Of a stretch of 64,000 bases of DNA, positions 62,696-64,000 are shown one piece after another. A model generated the notes under the pieces. The model was not told the DNA's origin and made no database searches. It saw nothing but the letters and a program-made list of their open reading frames with translations. Source of the stretch: Psychroserpens sp. (GTDB lineage: Bacteria; Bacteroidota; Bacteroidia; Flavobacteriales; Flavobacteriaceae); contig JAEPNY010000002.1 of assembly GCA_017643165.1 (NCBI GenBank), positions 350,402-414,401 on the forward strand. The letters run 5' to 3'. Numbering within the stretch: position 1 is the stretch's first letter; each line of letters starts with the position of its first letter. Both the position numbers and the translations under genes were made by a program.

Positions 62696-64000
62696 ATGAT
62701 TGTAAATACTGAGTTAGAGCATAAAGGGAATCTTTTCCCATCCAAGATCATAGAATTCAAAAAAGACGTAGATACACTTTACTTCACAACCGATAATGAT
62801 GTCATACTACAGTTAACTATCGTAAGAGACAGTGTGTTACGTTTCCGATATACAACGACTGGTAAATTTGAAAATGATTTTTCTTATGCCATTACGAAAT
62901 ATGCCAGTAGAGGCTATAATCGCCTCGAGATAGAAGATAATGATACGCACTACATCATAACAACATCAAAGTTAATTTGCCAAATAGCTAAAGATACACT
63001 TAAGGTTGAAATATTCGATGCCGTTGATAAGGTCTGCATTAACAAAGATGAGATCGGATTTCACTGGGAAGAGAGTTATGATTTTGGAGGAGATATTGTC
63101 AAGATGAGTAAAATATCTCACGATGGTGAAAGTTATTTTGGATTGGGCGATAAACCTAATCATTTAAACTTAAAAGGAAAGCGTTATGAGAATTGGGTTA
63201 CTGATTCTTATGCCTACGGTAAAGATACAGATCCAATTTATAAGGCAATTCCATTCTATGCAGGCCTTCATCATAATAAAGCCTACGGAATTTTCTTCGA
63301 TAACTCATTCCGTTCCTTTTTTGATTTTGCACAAGAACGTCGAAATGTAACTAGCTTTTGGGCTCAAGGTGGTGAAATGAATTATTATTTCATTTATGGT
63401 CCTGAAATGACTCAGGTGGTCGAAAGTTATACCGATCTTACTGGTAAACCTCATTTGTTACCACCATTATGGGCATTAGGGTTTCATCAATGTAAATGGA
63501 GTTATTATCCAGAATCTAAGGTTAAAGAGATCACTTCAACGTTTAGGAAGCTTAAGATCCCTTGTGATGCTATTTATCTGGATATTGATTACATGGAAGG
63601 ATTCCGCTGCTTTACATGGAATAAGAAGTATTTCCCTGATCCAAAACGAATGGTGAAAGAATTGTCGGATGACGGATTCAAAACCGTAGTAATCATAGAT
63701 CCAGGAATAAAGATCGATAAAGACTATTCTGTATTTAAGGAAGCGATGGATAAAGACTATTTCTGTAGACGTGCCGATGGTCCTTATATGAAGGGGAAAG
63801 TATGGCCTGGAGAATGCCATTTCCCAGATTTTACACGTCCTGAAGTTAGAGATTGGTGGTCTGGGTTATTTAAGGAACTCATAGAAGAAGTGGGTGTTAA
63901 GGGCGTTTGGAACGATATGAATGAACCTGCCGTGATGGAAGTTCCAAATAAAACCTTTCCAGATGATGTTCGACACGATTACGATGGAAATCCTTGTAGT
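62696..64000 (+). CDS. GH31 alpha-glucosidase, 3' truncated
   Basis: 435 residues to the window edge, about half of the usual 700-800. No signal peptide, so cytoplasmic. N-terminal beta-sandwich (to about 240), then the barrel with PPLWALGFHQCKWSYYPESK (about 258-277), DIDYMEGF (about 297) and the nucleophile Asp407 in VWNDMNEPAV, the GH31 signature. It would release glucose from maltose or short alpha-glucans. It lies 153 bases after glgB on the same strand and probably belongs to the same metabolic block. ATG 62696 is the first start after a stop. Confidence 0.92.
   Translation, partial: MIVNTELEHKGNLFPSKIIEFKKDVDTLYFTTDNDVILQLTIVRDSVLRFRYTTTGKFENDFSYAITKYASRGYNRLEIEDNDTHYIITTSKLICQIAKDTLKVEIFDAVDKVCINKDEIGFHWEESYDFGGDIVKMSKISHDGESYFGLGDKPNHLNLKGKRYENWVTDSYAYGKDTDPIYKAIPFYAGLHHNKAYGIFFDNSFRSFFDFAQERRNVTSFWAQGGEMNYYFIYGPEMTQVVESYTDLTGKPHLLPPLWALGFHQCKWSYYPESKVKEITSTFRKLKIPCDAIYLDIDYMEGFRCFTWNKKYFPDPKRMVKELSDDGFKTVVIIDPGIKIDKDYSVFKEAMDKDYFCRRADGPYMKGKVWPGECHFPDFTRPEVRDWWSGLFKELIEEVGVKGVWNDMNEPAVMEVPNKTFPDDVRHDYDGNPCS

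Overview
The window is low-GC (roughly mid-30s percent by eye) chromosomal DNA of a flavobacterium (Bacteroidota, most likely Flavobacteriaceae). The signs are several Bacteroidota-type promoters (TTG/TTTG, about 20 bases, TAnnTTTG), a TonB-dependent receptor with a carboxypeptidase-regulatory-like N-terminus, Bacteroidota-restricted families (DUF4294, DUF6048/DUF6452-like, CCC-motif membrane protein), a zapA - 6S-like RNA - rny arrangement, and frequent short overlaps between genes. I saw no rRNA, tRNA, CRISPR array, insertion sequence or prophage. Nearly all of it reads as intact genes; the first gene (alanine/sodium symporter) and the last (GH31 glucosidase) are cut by the window edges.

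Layout. 1-7.2 kb: amino-acid symporter, acetyl-CoA synthetase, an intergenic region packed with inverted repeats, a membrane-anchored patatin-like lipase and a Bcr/CflA exporter. 7.3-13.4 kb: small secreted proteins, including a lipoprotein whose 18 histidines all sit on a seven-residue grid, then a metal-type operon (ABC ATPase, two DUF3526-like permeases, MerC) divergent from a Fur/Zur-family regulator, with two TGCAA...TTGCA palindromes between them. 13.4-16.3 kb: HxlR regulator divergent from a nitroreductase / LLM oxidoreductase / SDR operon. 16.3-19.9 kb: three-subunit biotin-dependent acyl-CoA carboxylase. 19.9-33.2 kb: housekeeping and accessory genes (PrsW, NUDIX, class V aminotransferase, M42 peptidase, hemolysin III, ZIP transporter, RNA methyltransferases, ECF sigma factor with a membrane partner). 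33.4-38.4 kb: ornithine aminotransferase with a Cys-rich insert, Smr protein, calcium-repeat lipoprotein, cysteine desulfurase. 38.4-46.5 kb: TonB receptor and M23 peptidase under a Fur-box-like palindrome, coiled-coil protein, zapA, 6S-like RNA, rny, PAS histidine kinase. 46.5-54.3 kb: xerD, two paralogous beta-barrel proteins, aroQ, acyltransferase, lipoamide dehydrogenase, a tandem NTF2-like protein, exported MsrB.

54.4-64 kb is the most coherent block: GT4 glycogen synthase (GlgM type), glgC, glgE, maltokinase (pep2), glgB and a GH31 alpha-glucosidase, all on the + strand. Together they encode alpha-glucan synthesis through maltose-1-phosphate: GlgC makes ADP-glucose, GlgM can condense it with glucose-1-phosphate to maltose-1-phosphate, Pep2 can phosphorylate maltose to the same compound, GlgE polymerises it and GlgB branches the product. 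The trehalose synthase (TreS) that usually accompanies Pep2 is not visible here and may lie beyond the edge.

The most unusual observations are the histidine-heptad lipoprotein, the GlgE-pathway cluster in a flavobacterium, the paired operators around the Fur-family gene, the Fur-box-like palindrome upstream of the M23/TonB pair, the 6S-like RNA between zapA and rny, and several genes whose -7 promoter box ends only four bases before the start codon.
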